Part shown: positions 8,862 to 17,041 of the stretch, in pieces
How the letters are laid out: each line of letters begins with the position of its first letter
How positions within the stretch are numbered: position 1 is the stretch's first letter
NCBI RefSeq assembly: GCF_900114875.1
Contig: NZ_FPKW01000004.1
Coordinates: forward strand, 62,001-126,000
Origin: Chryseobacterium limigenitum
Lineage (GTDB): Bacteria > Bacteroidota > Bacteroidia > Flavobacteriales > Weeksellaceae
Reading direction: 5' to 3'
Length of the DNA: 64,000 nt
The notes under the pieces: model-generated
Told to the model about the DNA's origin: nothing
The model's input: only the letters and a program-made list of their open reading frames with translations
The model's database searches: none
Made by a program: the position numbers and the translations under genes

Positions 8862-9399
8862 TTTTTGTGATTTTTAATTGTTTGAAAATAGTAAGAATAC
8901 AAATTTCCTTAATTTTTTTTAATCTGTAAAACGTTTTGTTTCGATAAGATTGATTGTTGAAACCGATGGATGAGTTTAATACCTAAATCTAAAATTACCC
9001 TGTCAAAACCTATGAAAATATCAATGTTTTAGGCCTGCTAATAACTTTTTCTTTTTAATAATCTATAGTAGAGGTTAATATTATTGGTCTATCTTTAACC
9101 TCGAAATAATATTTTAATAAGCAACACCATATCATTTTTATATACTCAAATTTATACCTTATTATAATTTATTTTTCGTTCCCCTGTTTTTGGGGAATTT
9201 TTTATTCTTCCTTTTCTTGTTTTTTTTAATGAAAATTTCACGCAGTATTTAAGATAAGCAATTTATTTAGTTGTACCTTAGAAAAATATTTACGTTACGT
9301 GAAGCTGCTAATATTTGATTATTGAGTTTTTGTTGCCATTCGCTTCGCTTTATTATATTGTTGTATAGATGGCATGCAGCGCTAAATTTCAAATCTATT
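8862..9399. other. Long spacer with two hairpins; possible small RNA or leader
   Basis: No convincing gene is seen. The spacer holds a stem GAGGTTAA/TTAACCTC (about 9073-9104) and a compact terminator-like hairpin TTCCCC-loop-GGGGAA (9179-9197) followed by a T run. No + strand gene precedes this terminator, so it may end a small RNA or interrupt a leader of the acyl-CoA dehydrogenase gene. Confidence 0.4.
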
Positions 9400-10902
9400 A
9401 TGAATGGATCCGCATCTGAAACACCTTATTCGGAGTTTCTCAACGGTTTTTCAACTTCTCTTCACAATCTTTTTCAAAAAGAAAATATTGATAAGCTAAG
9501 TCTTTCCAGAGGTCTTCCACCACATGTCTGGAAAGAAATAATGAATCTGAAACCCTTATCTGTAGCCATTCCGGAAGAGTTTGGAGGAAGAGGAGTAAAG
9601 GTGAAAGAGTGTTTGGGTATTTTATCGGCTGCATCTTATGAATCGCTTTCGTTGTCATTGACATTTGGGATTAATATTGCCCTTTTTCTTGAACCTGTGG
9701 CCAAATACGGAAACGATCTTGTAAAAGCAGATATTTTTAAAAATTTCCTTGATCATGGCGCAATGGGAGGTTTAATGATCACCGAGCCGGAATACGGAAG
9801 CGATGCCTTAAATATGAAAACCCAGAATACATTAATAGATAATGAATATCATATAAAAGGAACAAAACACTGGCAGGGATTGACAGGGTTGGCGAATTAT
9901 TGGCTAATTACCTCAAGAAATGCAAATTCTGAAGGGAAATTGTCCAGAGACGTAGATTTTTTCATTGCAAATACACATTATAGAGAACAGAATATTGAAG
10001 TTTTAGAATATTACGACAATCCGGGATTGTATATGATTCCTTATGGATTAAATAAAATTGATATCCGAGTTCCTGAATATAATAAATTAACTCCCGAAAC
10101 AACAGGTCTGAAAATGATGCTCGACACGCTTCACCGCAGTAGACTGCAGTTTCCGGGAATGGGAATGGGTTTCCTGAAAAGGATGCTGGATGAAGCTACA
10201 AAACACTGTCAGGAAAGGGTAGTGGGGGCTTCTAATCTTTATGCTTTAGATCAGGTTCAATATCAATTGACAAGAATGCAGTCGTTTTTCACGCTTTGTT
10301 CTGCCATGTGTGCGAAAAGCTGTAAAGTAAGCGGAATTGATCATGATGTTTCAGGAAGCGGCGCTCATGCGAACAGTATGAAGGCTTTGGTGACAGATAT
10401 GATGCAGGAATCTGCACAAATCCTTGTTCAGCTTTCGGGCGGAAAAGGATACAGAACAACTCATATCGGAGGACGCGGAATTATGGACAGCCGACCTTTT
10501 CAGATCTTTGAAGGTTCTAATGAGATGCTTTATACACAAATTTCGGAAGGAATTTTAAAAGATATGAAGAAGAAAAAGATCGAAAATTTTGCGGAATATC
10601 TTGCTATTAATGAATTGACCAATAATTCCGTTAAACTATATGCTAAAGAACTGGATTTCAATATCAATACAGCTCTTTCTCAGCGTAAGATGATTGATCT
10701 TGGAAAAGTTCTTGCCAGAGTAGTTACGGTGAATGATTTGTTGGAATTAAATAATTCAGGATTCAGTCAGGAACTTACAGATAGTGCTGCAGAGGTTGTG
10801 AGACAGGATATTGTAACGCTTCTTAGCTCGATGAATCAGCATCAGAATTTAAATATTGTAGAACATAATAACGATAAAAGTGATTGGATGAAGTTTTCGT
10901 AA
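9400..10902 (+). CDS. Acyl-CoA dehydrogenase family flavoprotein
   Basis: The frame opens at 9322, but the first 26 residues are not family-like. ATG 9400 gives 500 residues and starts at the usual helical N-terminal domain. Visible family features are MITEPEYGSDALNMKT (FAD/substrate contact region), GTKHWQGLTG, and near the C-terminus GGRGIMDSRPFQIFEGSNEML, where the Glu in FEGSNE is at the catalytic-base position. The family oxidises acyl-CoA at the alpha-beta bond using FAD. There are no partner genes nearby, so the substrate cannot be given. Confidence 0.88.
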   Translation: MNGSASETPYSEFLNGFSTSLHNLFQKENIDKLSLSRGLPPHVWKEIMNLKPLSVAIPEEFGGRGVKVKECLGILSAASYESLSLSLTFGINIALFLEPVAKYGNDLVKADIFKNFLDHGAMGGLMITEPEYGSDALNMKTQNTLIDNEYHIKGTKHWQGLTGLANYWLITSRNANSEGKLSRDVDFFIANTHYREQNIEVLEYYDNPGLYMIPYGLNKIDIRVPEYNKLTPETTGLKMMLDTLHRSRLQFPGMGMGFLKRMLDEATKHCQERVVGASNLYALDQVQYQLTRMQSFFTLCSAMCAKSCKVSGIDHDVSGSGAHANSMKALVTDMMQESAQILVQLSGGKGYRTTHIGGRGIMDSRPFQIFEGSNEMLYTQISEGILKDMKKKKIENFAEYLAINELTNNSVKLYAKELDFNINTALSQRKMIDLGKVLARVVTVNDLLELNNSGFSQELTDSAAEVVRQDIVTLLSSMNQHQNLNIVEHNNDKSDWMKFS

Positions 10903-10993
10903 ATAGTTCGGAAAACTGAAGGATAAGTATTAGGTTTTAATATATTTTTGATAATCAATTAATTAAAATAGTAGTTATTCGGTTTATTTGTTG

Positions 10994-11409
10994 TATATTT
11001 GTACAATAATTAATAATTAGGCCTTTGCCTTTGCTTTCTGTTACAGATTAGAATTAACCATTTTCTTCTTTCAGTTTTTGCTCTTTCAGCCGCCGGTTTT
11101 ATAACTTGCCAACTGAATTTCAAACTACCGAAAACAATTAGGAAACCATTCCTTAAAGCTTTATCCTTTTTAAAAATTATTACCAGCAAGTTTATCAGTT
11201 TAAAAATTGAAGATTTGTAGAAGTGCCCGATGAAAAGGACATAGAAAGTTATTGCAGGAGTCAATACTATTGATGAAAGCAAAAAAATGGATGAATAAAA
11301 GAAAGTTGATTTTTCTCTTCCAATTATTCTCAAAAAAGATGATAATTTTAGATTCCTTAAAAAGTATTTGATCTTATATAACGTCGGGAGATCCGGCAAA
11401 ACCCCATGA
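10994..11409 (+). promoter_or_regulatory. Promoter and about 400-nt 5' leader of the cold-shock-type operon
   Basis: TATATTTG at 10994-11001 matches the Bacteroidota -7 element TAnnTTTG, placing transcription start near 11008. From there to the ATG at 11410 there is no plausible sense gene. Long structured leaders are known for cold-shock genes, where they act as temperature-sensitive controls. The downstream genes (DEAD-box protein and two cold-shock-domain proteins) fit that idea. The -33 TTG is not clear. Confidence 0.5.
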
Positions 11410-12171
11410 ATGAATTTTAAAAATTTAAATTTAATAAATCCAATAATTCGTGCCGTTACAGAAACGGGATATTCACAACCTACAGAGATACAAAGTAGTG
11501 CTATTCCACATATTTTGGCAGGTAAAGATATCATGGGCTGTTCACCGTCAGGAACAGGGAAAACTGCAGCTTTTGCAATGCCTGTTCTTCAATTATTAAA
11601 AAAAAGAGCTCCGGAACATAAAGAAATCCGAACTTTAATATTAACACCGACTCGCGAGTTGGTAACGGAAATCGAAGAAAATCTTAAATTGCACAGCAAA
11701 TATCTTCCATTATCTCAGCTTTCTATTTACGAAGGCGTTTCATTGGGAGGGCAGCTGGCAGCATTGAGAAAAACAGTTGATGTTCTAGTTGCAACACCGG
11801 GGAGATTATTGGAGTTAACGAGTCAGAGACATATTGATCTTTCCAAAATCGAGATATTGATCTTGGACGATACAGACAAAATGCTTGAAATAGGTTTTGG
11901 AAATGATGTGAAAAAAGTAATTAAACTGATTTCTCAGAAAAGACAAACCTTATTATTTTCAGCAACAATGTCAGATAATATCCGAAGTTTTGCGAGTACT
12001 ATTCTAAACAATCCTGTTGAGATTATAGTATCAGCAAAAGCAGGAGTGAAAGGAAAAACAAGTTCATTTGAAGAAAATGAGCGTATGGATCTTAAAAACA
12101 TCCAAAAGCAGACAGGTTTTACATTGCCGGTAAGCAAGCAAGGTAAACAGACATTTCAGTACAGTAATTAA
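11410..12171 (+). CDS. Truncated, degenerate DEAD-box RNA helicase-like protein
   Basis: 253 residues, much shorter than a normal DEAD-box helicase (about 370 or more). The RecA1 domain is recognisable: Q motif YSQPTEIQ (21-28), Walker A SPSGTGKT (45-52), PTRELV (80-85), TPGRL (129-133) and SAT (184-186). Motif II, normally DEAD, reads DDTD (153-156). After about residue 208 the whole RecA2 domain is missing, and the protein jumps to a tail (LKNIQKQTGFTLPV) that resembles the end of RecA2 in RhlE-like helicases. It is probably unable to unwind RNA but may still bind it. It is 16 nt upstream of a cold-shock-domain gene and likely cotranscribed. Confidence 0.8.
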   Translation: MNFKNLNLINPIIRAVTETGYSQPTEIQSSAIPHILAGKDIMGCSPSGTGKTAAFAMPVLQLLKKRAPEHKEIRTLILTPTRELVTEIEENLKLHSKYLPLSQLSIYEGVSLGGQLAALRKTVDVLVATPGRLLELTSQRHIDLSKIEILILDDTDKMLEIGFGNDVKKVIKLISQKRQTLLFSATMSDNIRSFASTILNNPVEIIVSAKAGVKGKTSSFEENERMDLKNIQKQTGFTLPVSKQGKQTFQYSN

Positions 12172-12187
12172 AATATTAAAAAAATTT

Positions 12188-12616
12188 ATGGCAGATTCTT
12201 TCTCTAAAAAGGAAAATTTCAAGAAAAAAATTCAAAAACAAAAAGAAAAAGCGATAAGACGCGAAGATCGTAAGACAAATAATAATAAAGGAAAAGGTCT
12301 TGACGATATGCTTACTTATGTGGATTCATACGGTAGATTAACTACCACACCTCCAGAAGAAAGAATGGAGATTAACCCTGAAGATATTCAGTTAGGAGCA
12401 GCTCCTATTCCTGTAGAGGAGTTAAGAAAATCAGGTATTGTTACTTTTTTCAGTGAAAAAGGTTACGGATTTATTACAGAAGACAATAGTAAAGAGAATG
12501 TATTTTTCCACAGTAACAACTGTATACATCAAGTAAAAAAAGGAAATAAAGTTTCGTTTGAAAAAGAAAGATCTCCAAAAGGATTTTCGGCTATCAATAT
12601 CGAACTTGTAAAATAG
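12188..12616 (+). CDS. Cold-shock-domain protein with basic N-terminal extension
   Basis: 142 residues. The first 35 or so are lysine/glutamine/arginine rich and probably disordered or RNA binding. Residues about 82-142 form a cold-shock domain with GIVTFFSEKGYGFI (RNP1-like KGYGFI) and VFFHSN (RNP2-like). Such proteins bind single-stranded RNA or DNA in the cytoplasm and melt secondary structure. It sits between the degenerate helicase gene and a canonical Csp gene on the same strand. Confidence 0.9.
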   Translation: MADSFSKKENFKKKIQKQKEKAIRREDRKTNNNKGKGLDDMLTYVDSYGRLTTTPPEERMEINPEDIQLGAAPIPVEELRKSGIVTFFSEKGYGFITEDNSKENVFFHSNNCIHQVKKGNKVSFEKERSPKGFSAINIELVK

Positions 12617-12647
12617 AAAATAAACAACAATTTTTAATACAAATACA

Positions 12648-12842
12648 ATGCAACAAGGCACAGTAAAATTTTTTAACGAAACAAAAGGTTTCGGATTTAT
12701 CTCTCCAGCAGACGGAGGACAAGACATTTTTGTACATTCTTCAGGATTAAAGACAAGAACAATTCGTGAGAATGACAAAGTGGTTTTTGATGTACAAAAA
12801 GGTGAAAAAGGACTAAATGCAGTAAATGTAACTTTAGCTTAA
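12648..12842 (+). CDS. CspA-family cold-shock protein
   Basis: 64 residues, the canonical length of a single cold-shock domain. RNP1 (KGFGFISP) and RNP2 (DIFVHSSGL) are intact. The family acts as a nucleic-acid chaperone. It is the last gene of the three-gene cluster, 31 nt after the extended cold-shock-domain gene, and is closed by a strong terminator. Confidence 0.95.
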   Translation: MQQGTVKFFNETKGFGFISPADGGQDIFVHSSGLKTRTIRENDKVVFDVQKGEKGLNAVNVTLA

Positions 12843-12867
12843 TTTTCAATTAATATATCGATTCAGG

Positions 12868-12900
12868 TAAAGCCCCTTTTTGGGGCTTTATTTTTGTTTT
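12868..12900 (+). terminator. Rho-independent terminator of the cold-shock cluster
   Basis: TAAAGCCCC (12868-12876) pairs with GGGGCTTTA (12882-12890) across a five-T loop and is followed by a T-rich tail. It lies 25 nt after the csp stop codon. The stop codon of the oppositely oriented recombinase frame lies in its T run. Confidence 0.85.
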
Positions 12901-14606
12901 CAGATGAAAAGGTAATATTTTTTAATTTTATCTTGAAAATATTTTGTCAGAATCAAAAAAAAATCTATATTTGCACCACTAAAAACAACGATATAATCGA
13001 CGTTTAAGGAGAGATGGCAGAGTGGTCGATTGCGATAGTCTTGAAAACTATTGACTGTAACAGGTCCGGGGGTTCGAATCCCTCTCTCTCCGCTAAAAGG
13101 GTCTTCAACATGAAGACTCTTTTTTTTTTCATATACAAGAAGGCCTTTGTCTTTCATTTTCAAAGAATTATGAGAGAAGATACCAAGCATAGTAGGTGTT
13201 CGATAGATACCGTTTTCATAATAAAGGTTGCTGTCGAACACCAAGTTTACGAATTCCCTTTTTTGTATCGTATTTGCCTTTGAATATATTTGTCTTATGT
13301 CATTTAAAGAGTTGAGATTTTTCTCTAAGATTTTATATGCTTTATTCTGATTGGTACTTAATCTCTCAATACTTGTATTCAACACTCTAATCTCGGTATT
13401 ATATAAATTTGACCATCTCTCAAAAGTTTCCTTATTAATATCATTTTTTATCCACTTATCTTCTACTGAATATAAGTTTTGTTCAGTCTCTGATAATTTT
13501 TTCTGGTTTTCCTTAAGAACAAGTTGGTTCTCCTTCAGTTCTAAGTCAAGTGATTTTCTGCATGACAATTTAATTTTCGTTATGTTTTCAATAGACAAAC
13601 TCATGAGATCACAGATTCTTAAAAACTGCTCATGTGACTTGATAGCACTTATATTGTTATGCTTCGAATGTTTGCATTTATAATAGTAATAATACCTACC
13701 AGCTTTGCCTCGAGAAGGCGCTCCGGATAAAGGTTGCCCACAATGACATTTTAATACGCCTCTAAGTGGTATATTATCATCTATTACAGTTTTAATCTTC
13801 AAAGGACGTTTCATCTTCTCTTGAACAATCTTCCACGTAAGCAAATTTATTATTGGTTCGTGAATACCCGGAAACAGACCCCCAGCATACTCTTTGTATG
13901 ATTCTACTTTTAACAAGCCTGCATATACAGGATTACTTAGAACTCTTTCCACAGCCATATTCCCTTTTCTATTGAAACCTATACTCAGAGCATTTTCTTT
14001 TATTAGATATAAGGGCGTACCTCCTAAGTATGAATCATAAATAAAACGAACTATTTTTGCTTCTGCTTCATTAATTACTAATTTTCTATCCTTTCTTTCA
14101 CCTTGCTTTGTATAGCCGAAAGGAGCGTTTTTGTATACAAAACGACCTTCTTTTGCTTTTGCAGTGTAAATTCCACCCTTAACTTTTATGCTTCTGTTAA
14201 TATTATCTTCTTCAGCTAAAAGCAATTGAAGACCTGCACGAAAAAAACTTCCAGGAGTATTATAATCGAAGGTAATACCTTCAGTAACACTAACAATTTG
14301 TATATTGTATTTTTGTTGTAAAAGTTTCACTAAACTCATCGCTTCACCAGCATCGCGACTGAATCTATCAAGTTGGTCAACCAAAAGATAATCTACTGAA
14401 CTGTGATGTTTTGTGATGAATTCTCTTAATTTGTTAAAATCAGGACGATCAAATGTTCTAGCACTTTTACCTCTGTCAATAAATGTATCAACTAGCGTTA
14501 CATCATTAAATGCTAACCATTGATTTGTATAAAGCTCTTGTCTTTCAATGGAGCCATTACTTTGTCCCAGTTGACTGAATCTTAGATATCTTATCGCACG
14601 TTTCAT
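12900..14606 (-). CDS. Large serine recombinase (integrase) reading through tRNA-Ser
   Basis: 568 residues. The N-terminal resolvase domain (about 1-150) carries YLRFSQLGQ with catalytic Ser10 and the arginine-rich SIERQ and RFSRDAG motifs. A recombinase domain follows (about 160-290: [21 protein letters not shown]), then a zinc ribbon (KCHCGQPL and KCKHSKH) and a coiled coil (about 350-430). After about residue 490 the frame runs antisense through the tRNA-Ser gene and its terminator, giving the familiar [14 protein letters not shown] tail, so the last 80 or so residues are host sequence. Such enzymes move genomic islands by cutting at att sites. It is probably the mobility gene of the island to the right. 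Confidence 0.9.
   Translation of the reverse strand: MKRAIRYLRFSQLGQSNGSIERQELYTNQWLAFNDVTLVDTFIDRGKSARTFDRPDFNKLREFITKHHSSVDYLLVDQLDRFSRDAGEAMSLVKLLQQKYNIQIVSVTEGITFDYNTPGSFFRAGLQLLLAEEDNINRSIKVKGGIYTAKAKEGRFVYKNAPFGYTKQGERKDRKLVINEAEAKIVRFIYDSYLGGTPLYLIKENALSIGFNRKGNMAVERVLSNPVYAGLLKVESYKEYAGGLFPGIHEPIINLLTWKIVQEKMKRPLKIKTVIDDNIPLRGVLKCHCGQPLSGAPSRGKAGRYYYYYKCKHSKHNNISAIKSHEQFLRICDLMSLSIENITKIKLSCRKSLDLELKENQLVLKENQKKLSETEQNLYSVEDKWIKNDINKETFERWSNLYNTEIRVLNTSIERLSTNQNKAYKILEKNLNSLNDIRQIYSKANTIQKREFVNLVFDSNLYYENGIYRTPTMLGIFSHNSLKMKDKGLLVYEKKKSLHVEDPFSGERGIRTPGPVTVNSFQDYRNRPLCHLSLNVDYIVVFSGANIDFFLILTKYFQDKIKKYYLFI
13008..13092 (+). tRNA. tRNA-Ser (anticodon TGA)
   Basis: An 85-nt cloverleaf. 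The acceptor stem is GGAGAGA (13008-13014) with TCTCTCC (13085-13091) and discriminator G at 13092. The anticodon stem is ATAGT/ACTAT around loop CTTGAAA, with TGA at 13042-13044. A long variable arm (class II) and the GGTTCGAATC T-arm follow. CCA is not encoded. It overlaps the 3' end of the recombinase frame on the other strand. Confidence 0.95.
13098..13129 (+). terminator. Terminator of the tRNA-Ser gene
   Basis: GTCTTCA (13101-13107) and TGAAGAC (13111-13117) form a tight hairpin followed by a run of T. It starts 5 nt after the tRNA. Read from the other strand it encodes part of the recombinase tail, so the insertion boundary is probably just to its right or inside the tRNA 3' end. Confidence 0.8.
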
Positions 14607-14763
14607 AATATTCTTTTAAGGTAATAGAAACAATTATTCTTACAATCAGCTTATTTAACAGCTCCTCTTTCTCCTCTTCTTTTTTCTGTTCGAAGGTTAA
14701 AATATTTTTTTCTATAAAAGAGTTATCTTTTTTATCATTATTTCTTTCCATTGCTTCTGACAT
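14557..14763 (-). CDS. Small charged protein upstream of the recombinase
   Basis: 68 residues, rich in Glu and Lys in the first half, with a more regular second half ([16 protein letters not shown]) that looks helical. Its 3' end overlaps the recombinase start by 50 nt in another frame, so the two are translationally linked if both are real. I recall similarly placed small genes before Bacteroidota recombinases but cannot name a family. It may be an accessory or directionality protein; this is a guess from position. Confidence 0.5.
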   Translation of the reverse strand: MSEAMERNNDKKDNSFIEKNILTFEQKKEEEKEELLNKLIVRIIVSITLKEYYETCDKISKIQSTGTK

Positions 14764-14764
14764 T

Positions 14765-14798
14765 TATGTTAGCAAATCCATAGTAGATATCTAACATA
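14765..14798. promoter_or_regulatory. Inverted repeat upstream of the recombinase pair
   Basis: TATGTTAG (14765-14772) and CTAACATA (14791-14798) form a perfect 8-bp inverted repeat with an 18-nt spacer, starting 2 nt upstream of the small gene's ATG. A regulator of the recombinase, or the recombinase itself, could bind here. Confidence 0.45.
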
Positions 14799-15393
14799 CT
14801 TAGAAAGGTGACACTTGCACTGACTATGGCATTATAGAGTCAATGTTAGGTATTGAATGGCTTTACCATACAAAAAAATCTCAAATATCAACTTACATTT
14901 CATTGCTCAAAGAAAAAAATGAGATACATAAATCTTGCTAAGTTATTTATAATCTGAATATTATACAATACTTTGTGTCGTAATTAAAAAAATAAATAAT
15001 ATATAGATGTTCATTAAAATTCATGGAGACTCATTTTTTATCTATTGAATTGAATAGATATTTTCAGAATAAATCGTACAGCTGGCACCCCGTCATTCAG
15101 AGCCAAAAACAAATGGCATAAACTGTTTCGTCCCTTAAGGTACTATCGAATATTCCCTTTCTTTGCATACCTCCAATTGTTTGATAAGATCATGCTATTT
15201 CTTTTTTCCGGTTTTTCTTTCGAAAAATATTAGCGAAGCCCAATCGGGACCATAGTAAAACCCTTTAATACGATGATCTTCAAGGGTTTATTTTTTATAG
15301 GGGGTTAAAGAGGGGGCTGGGATTTAAAAGAAAATCTTGATCATCCATAAAATTCACGTAATATCTAAAAAGAATTTATCTGTTTTAAAATAA

Positions 15394-15423
15394 TACGCTC
15401 GTCTTGGGACCAAGACGAGCGTA
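15394..15423. repeat. 14-bp perfect inverted repeat
   Basis: TACGCTCGTCTTGG (15394-15407) and CCAAGACGAGCGTA (15410-15423) are perfectly complementary with a 2-nt spacer. The right arm is the start of the conserved tail repeat, so the left arm is an inverted partial copy of that repeat. It may be a recombination product or act as a hairpin. Confidence 0.75.
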
Positions 15424-15513
15424 TATTCAAACACTTTTATCGATGATTTGGTTCGGTTGAGTCAAATTAAAAATCAATTACAAATCCCAATCTTATCAAA
15501 ACAACTCTTTTAG
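15409..15513 (+). pseudogene. Conserved coding tail, type A copy 1
   Basis: Read from 15409 the frame gives a peptide with FIDDLVRLSQIKNQL and ends at TAG 15511. Copies at 25795, 34172 and 48702 give nearly the same peptide, and many differences are silent (Arg as CGG/AGA/CGT, Leu as TTG/TTA/CTG, Ser as AGT/AGC). That pattern shows it was selected as protein. No start codon or upstream gene body is present, so it is the 3' end of a lost gene. Family unknown. Confidence 0.6.
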
Positions 15514-15575
15514 ATTTTGTTTAATGCAATTTAATTTCCAAAACTTTTATTAATCAATATTGGAATAGTAATTCT

Positions 15576-15701
15576 TCAATTGGCTGTCCCAGTCTTGTAC
15601 TATAACCGAAGAGATATCGAAATATTTCGTGGGAGATTTAGAAAGAGTTTCACAATTATCAGGAAAAAAATATTCAGCTTTATTTCAAAATTTTAAATAA
15701 A
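15576..15701 (+). pseudogene. Conserved coding tail, type B copy 1
   Basis: Read in frame from 15576 it gives FNW then, from 15603, ITEEISKYFVGDLERVSQL, ending at TAA 15699. A second type B copy lies at 48619-48690 (ITEGISKHLIEDLERISQI). Both fit the pattern of type A (hydrophobic-x-DL-x-R-x-SQ), so A and B are probably paralogous ends of one family. It is a fragment without a gene body. Confidence 0.55.
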
Positions 15702-15880
15702 AAAATATAAAAGGTCAAAAGAGGGCGAGCGTCTACACAAACATCTCTTTTCTTAAAGTTTCGCTTCACTTTGTTACAGTCAAAAATTATTAACCATTAT
15801 TTCTTTAATGAAATTAAACTAGTTATATTTTTTCAGAAAATAGTCAGAGTAAATTTGTTTCAATATAAAATATAGATATT

Positions 15881-16261
15881 ATGAACAAATCGGTACAAGA
15901 AATGATCAGCAGATATGTTTCTGCTTGGAACGAACAAGATCTTACATCTTACAAAGTTGAATTTGAAAAGTGTTGGGCAGAAGATGCTCTTTACTTAGAT
16001 CCCTATGGTGAATATAAAGGCGTTGATGAATTGGCAAATTTTGCATTTAAATCATTAGAGATAGTCCCTCAAAGAAAATTCAGTATATTCGAAGAACCAG
16101 AATACCACCACGGATCAGGGCGATATGCCTGGAAAGTTGAGATCGAAGGGCAATCTAATGTTGGCTATGATTATTTTGAATATAATGATAACTTCAAAAT
16201 TACACGTTTGGTGAGCTTTTTCAAATTGCCGGCAGATTATCCATTGGAAAAACTTGGTTAG
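15881..16261 (+). CDS. SnoaL/NTF2-like protein
   Basis: 126 residues with the layout of a SnoaL-like domain: an N-terminal helix pair (MISRYVSAWNEQDL), then ALYLDPYGEYKGVDEL, then a curved sheet (RYAWKVEIEGQSNVG, YFEYNDNFKITRLVSFF). The fold forms a small hydrophobic pocket used for isomerisation, hydrolysis or binding. The particular reaction cannot be told. It is the first gene of the redox/regulator block and is followed by a terminator that overlaps the next start codon. Confidence 0.75.
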   Translation: MNKSVQEMISRYVSAWNEQDLTSYKVEFEKCWAEDALYLDPYGEYKGVDELANFAFKSLEIVPQRKFSIFEEPEYHHGSGRYAWKVEIEGQSNVGYDYFEYNDNFKITRLVSFFKLPADYPLEKLG

Positions 16262-16291
16262 AATCTGATCCTTGCACTTAGTTTGCTTCCC

Positions 16292-16339
16292 AAAGTTCGT
16301 GCATTGCTTAAATTAATTACAATGCACGAACTTTTTTTT
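16292..16339 (+). terminator. Terminator hairpin overlapping the next gene's start codon
   Basis: AAAGTTCGTGCATTG (16292-16306) pairs perfectly with CAATGCACGAACTTT (16320-16334), a 15-bp stem with a 13-nt loop, then more T. It ends the SnoaL-like gene. The ATG of the Crp-like gene (16322) lies inside its right arm, so the hairpin could also hide that start. Confidence 0.8.
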
Positions 16340-16888
16340 AAAAATATTGCAAAACATATCGATCTGGAAGATTTCGAAAAGGATCTTATCAAAAGTAAAC
16401 TACACTTAAAGATGGTAAGGAAAAATGATGTGCTGTTGGAAAGTGGTTCCTATTGTAGGGAAATTTATTTTGTGACCAGTGGCTGTTTACGGATTTTTCA
16501 ACACCACGAGGACGGCACGGAAACAAGTGTGTTGTTTTGTCCGGAAAACTGGTGGGCATCCGATATAGTAAGCTTTTCCCAGGGTCAACCATCAACTTTT
16601 TCTATAGAAGCACTTGAGGATGGCGTGGTGACGACCATCAATGCTGTAAACCTGGAAGAACTTTACAGGCAGATCCCTAAGCTGGAAAGGTTCTTTAGGA
16701 TATTGTTTCAGAATGGGTTTGCATTGTATCAACGCCGTCTCACACTTGCTCTTTCCAGTTCCGCAGAGATACGTTATAATCTTTTCAGTAAGCAATATCC
16801 AAATCTGATTAATAGGGTAGCATTAAAGCATATCGCCAGTTATTTGGGGATTACTCCTGTTTTTCTAAGTATCATCAGGAAAAAATAA
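16322..16888 (+). CDS. Crp/Fnr-family transcriptional regulator
   Basis: ATG 16322 gives 188 residues and begins MHELFFKNIAKHI, the usual way these proteins open. A TTG at 16283 would add 13 unlikely residues. Residues about 10-115 form a cyclic-nucleotide-binding-like beta roll (VLLESGSYCREIYFVTSGCL). A short C-terminal helix-turn-helix region follows (VALKHIASYLGITPVFLSII). The phosphate-binding RxA signature of true cAMP binders is not seen, so the ligand is unknown. Its start lies in a hairpin. Confidence 0.8.
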   Translation: MHELFFKNIAKHIDLEDFEKDLIKSKLHLKMVRKNDVLLESGSYCREIYFVTSGCLRIFQHHEDGTETSVLFCPENWWASDIVSFSQGQPSTFSIEALEDGVVTTINAVNLEELYRQIPKLERFFRILFQNGFALYQRRLTLALSSSAEIRYNLFSKQYPNLINRVALKHIASYLGITPVFLSIIRKK

Positions 16889-17041
16889 GTTCTGACCGAT
16901 GTAGATTTATTTAAAATAATGGTAACTATGATTTAAGGCAAGTATGTGAAATGGTCGAGGTTGACATATTTTTAATTAGTAAATAATCAGGAGATTAATT
17001 CAGAGATAGAATTTGCTACACTAAATATATTTTCACGTAGC

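Larger units (their letters stand above)
14799..15880. other. Gene-poor island edge with decayed fragments
   Basis: About 1.1 kb without an intact gene. It holds one open stretch without a start codon (about 15045-15229, + strand, unrecognised) and a hairpin with CCCTTTAA-type arms near 15260-15290. It also holds a 14-bp perfect palindrome (15394-15423) and two conserved coding tails described separately (15409-15513 and 15576-15701). A weaker fragment of the same words (GGCGAGCGTC) lies near 15724. It looks like accumulated insertion debris next to the recombinase. Confidence 0.6.

Noticed and set aside
9322..9399. N-terminal extension of the acyl-CoA dehydrogenase
   Set aside because: Residues before Met at 9400 are unlike the family and look like translated promoter region.
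11010..11534. 174-codon minus-strand frame covering the leader and start of the DEAD-box-like gene
   Set aside because: It has no family pattern and overlaps a well-supported sense gene and promoter; its hydrophobic look comes from antisense of AT-rich sequence.
12900..13007. Recombinase C-terminal residues beyond the tRNA as a real protein domain
   Set aside because: They are the antisense of tRNA-Ser and spacer, the well-known artefact tail; only the frame is real.
15045..15229. Open stretch of about 60 codons left of the first tail
   Set aside because: No start codon, no recognised family and no repeat at other junctions; cannot be called a gene.
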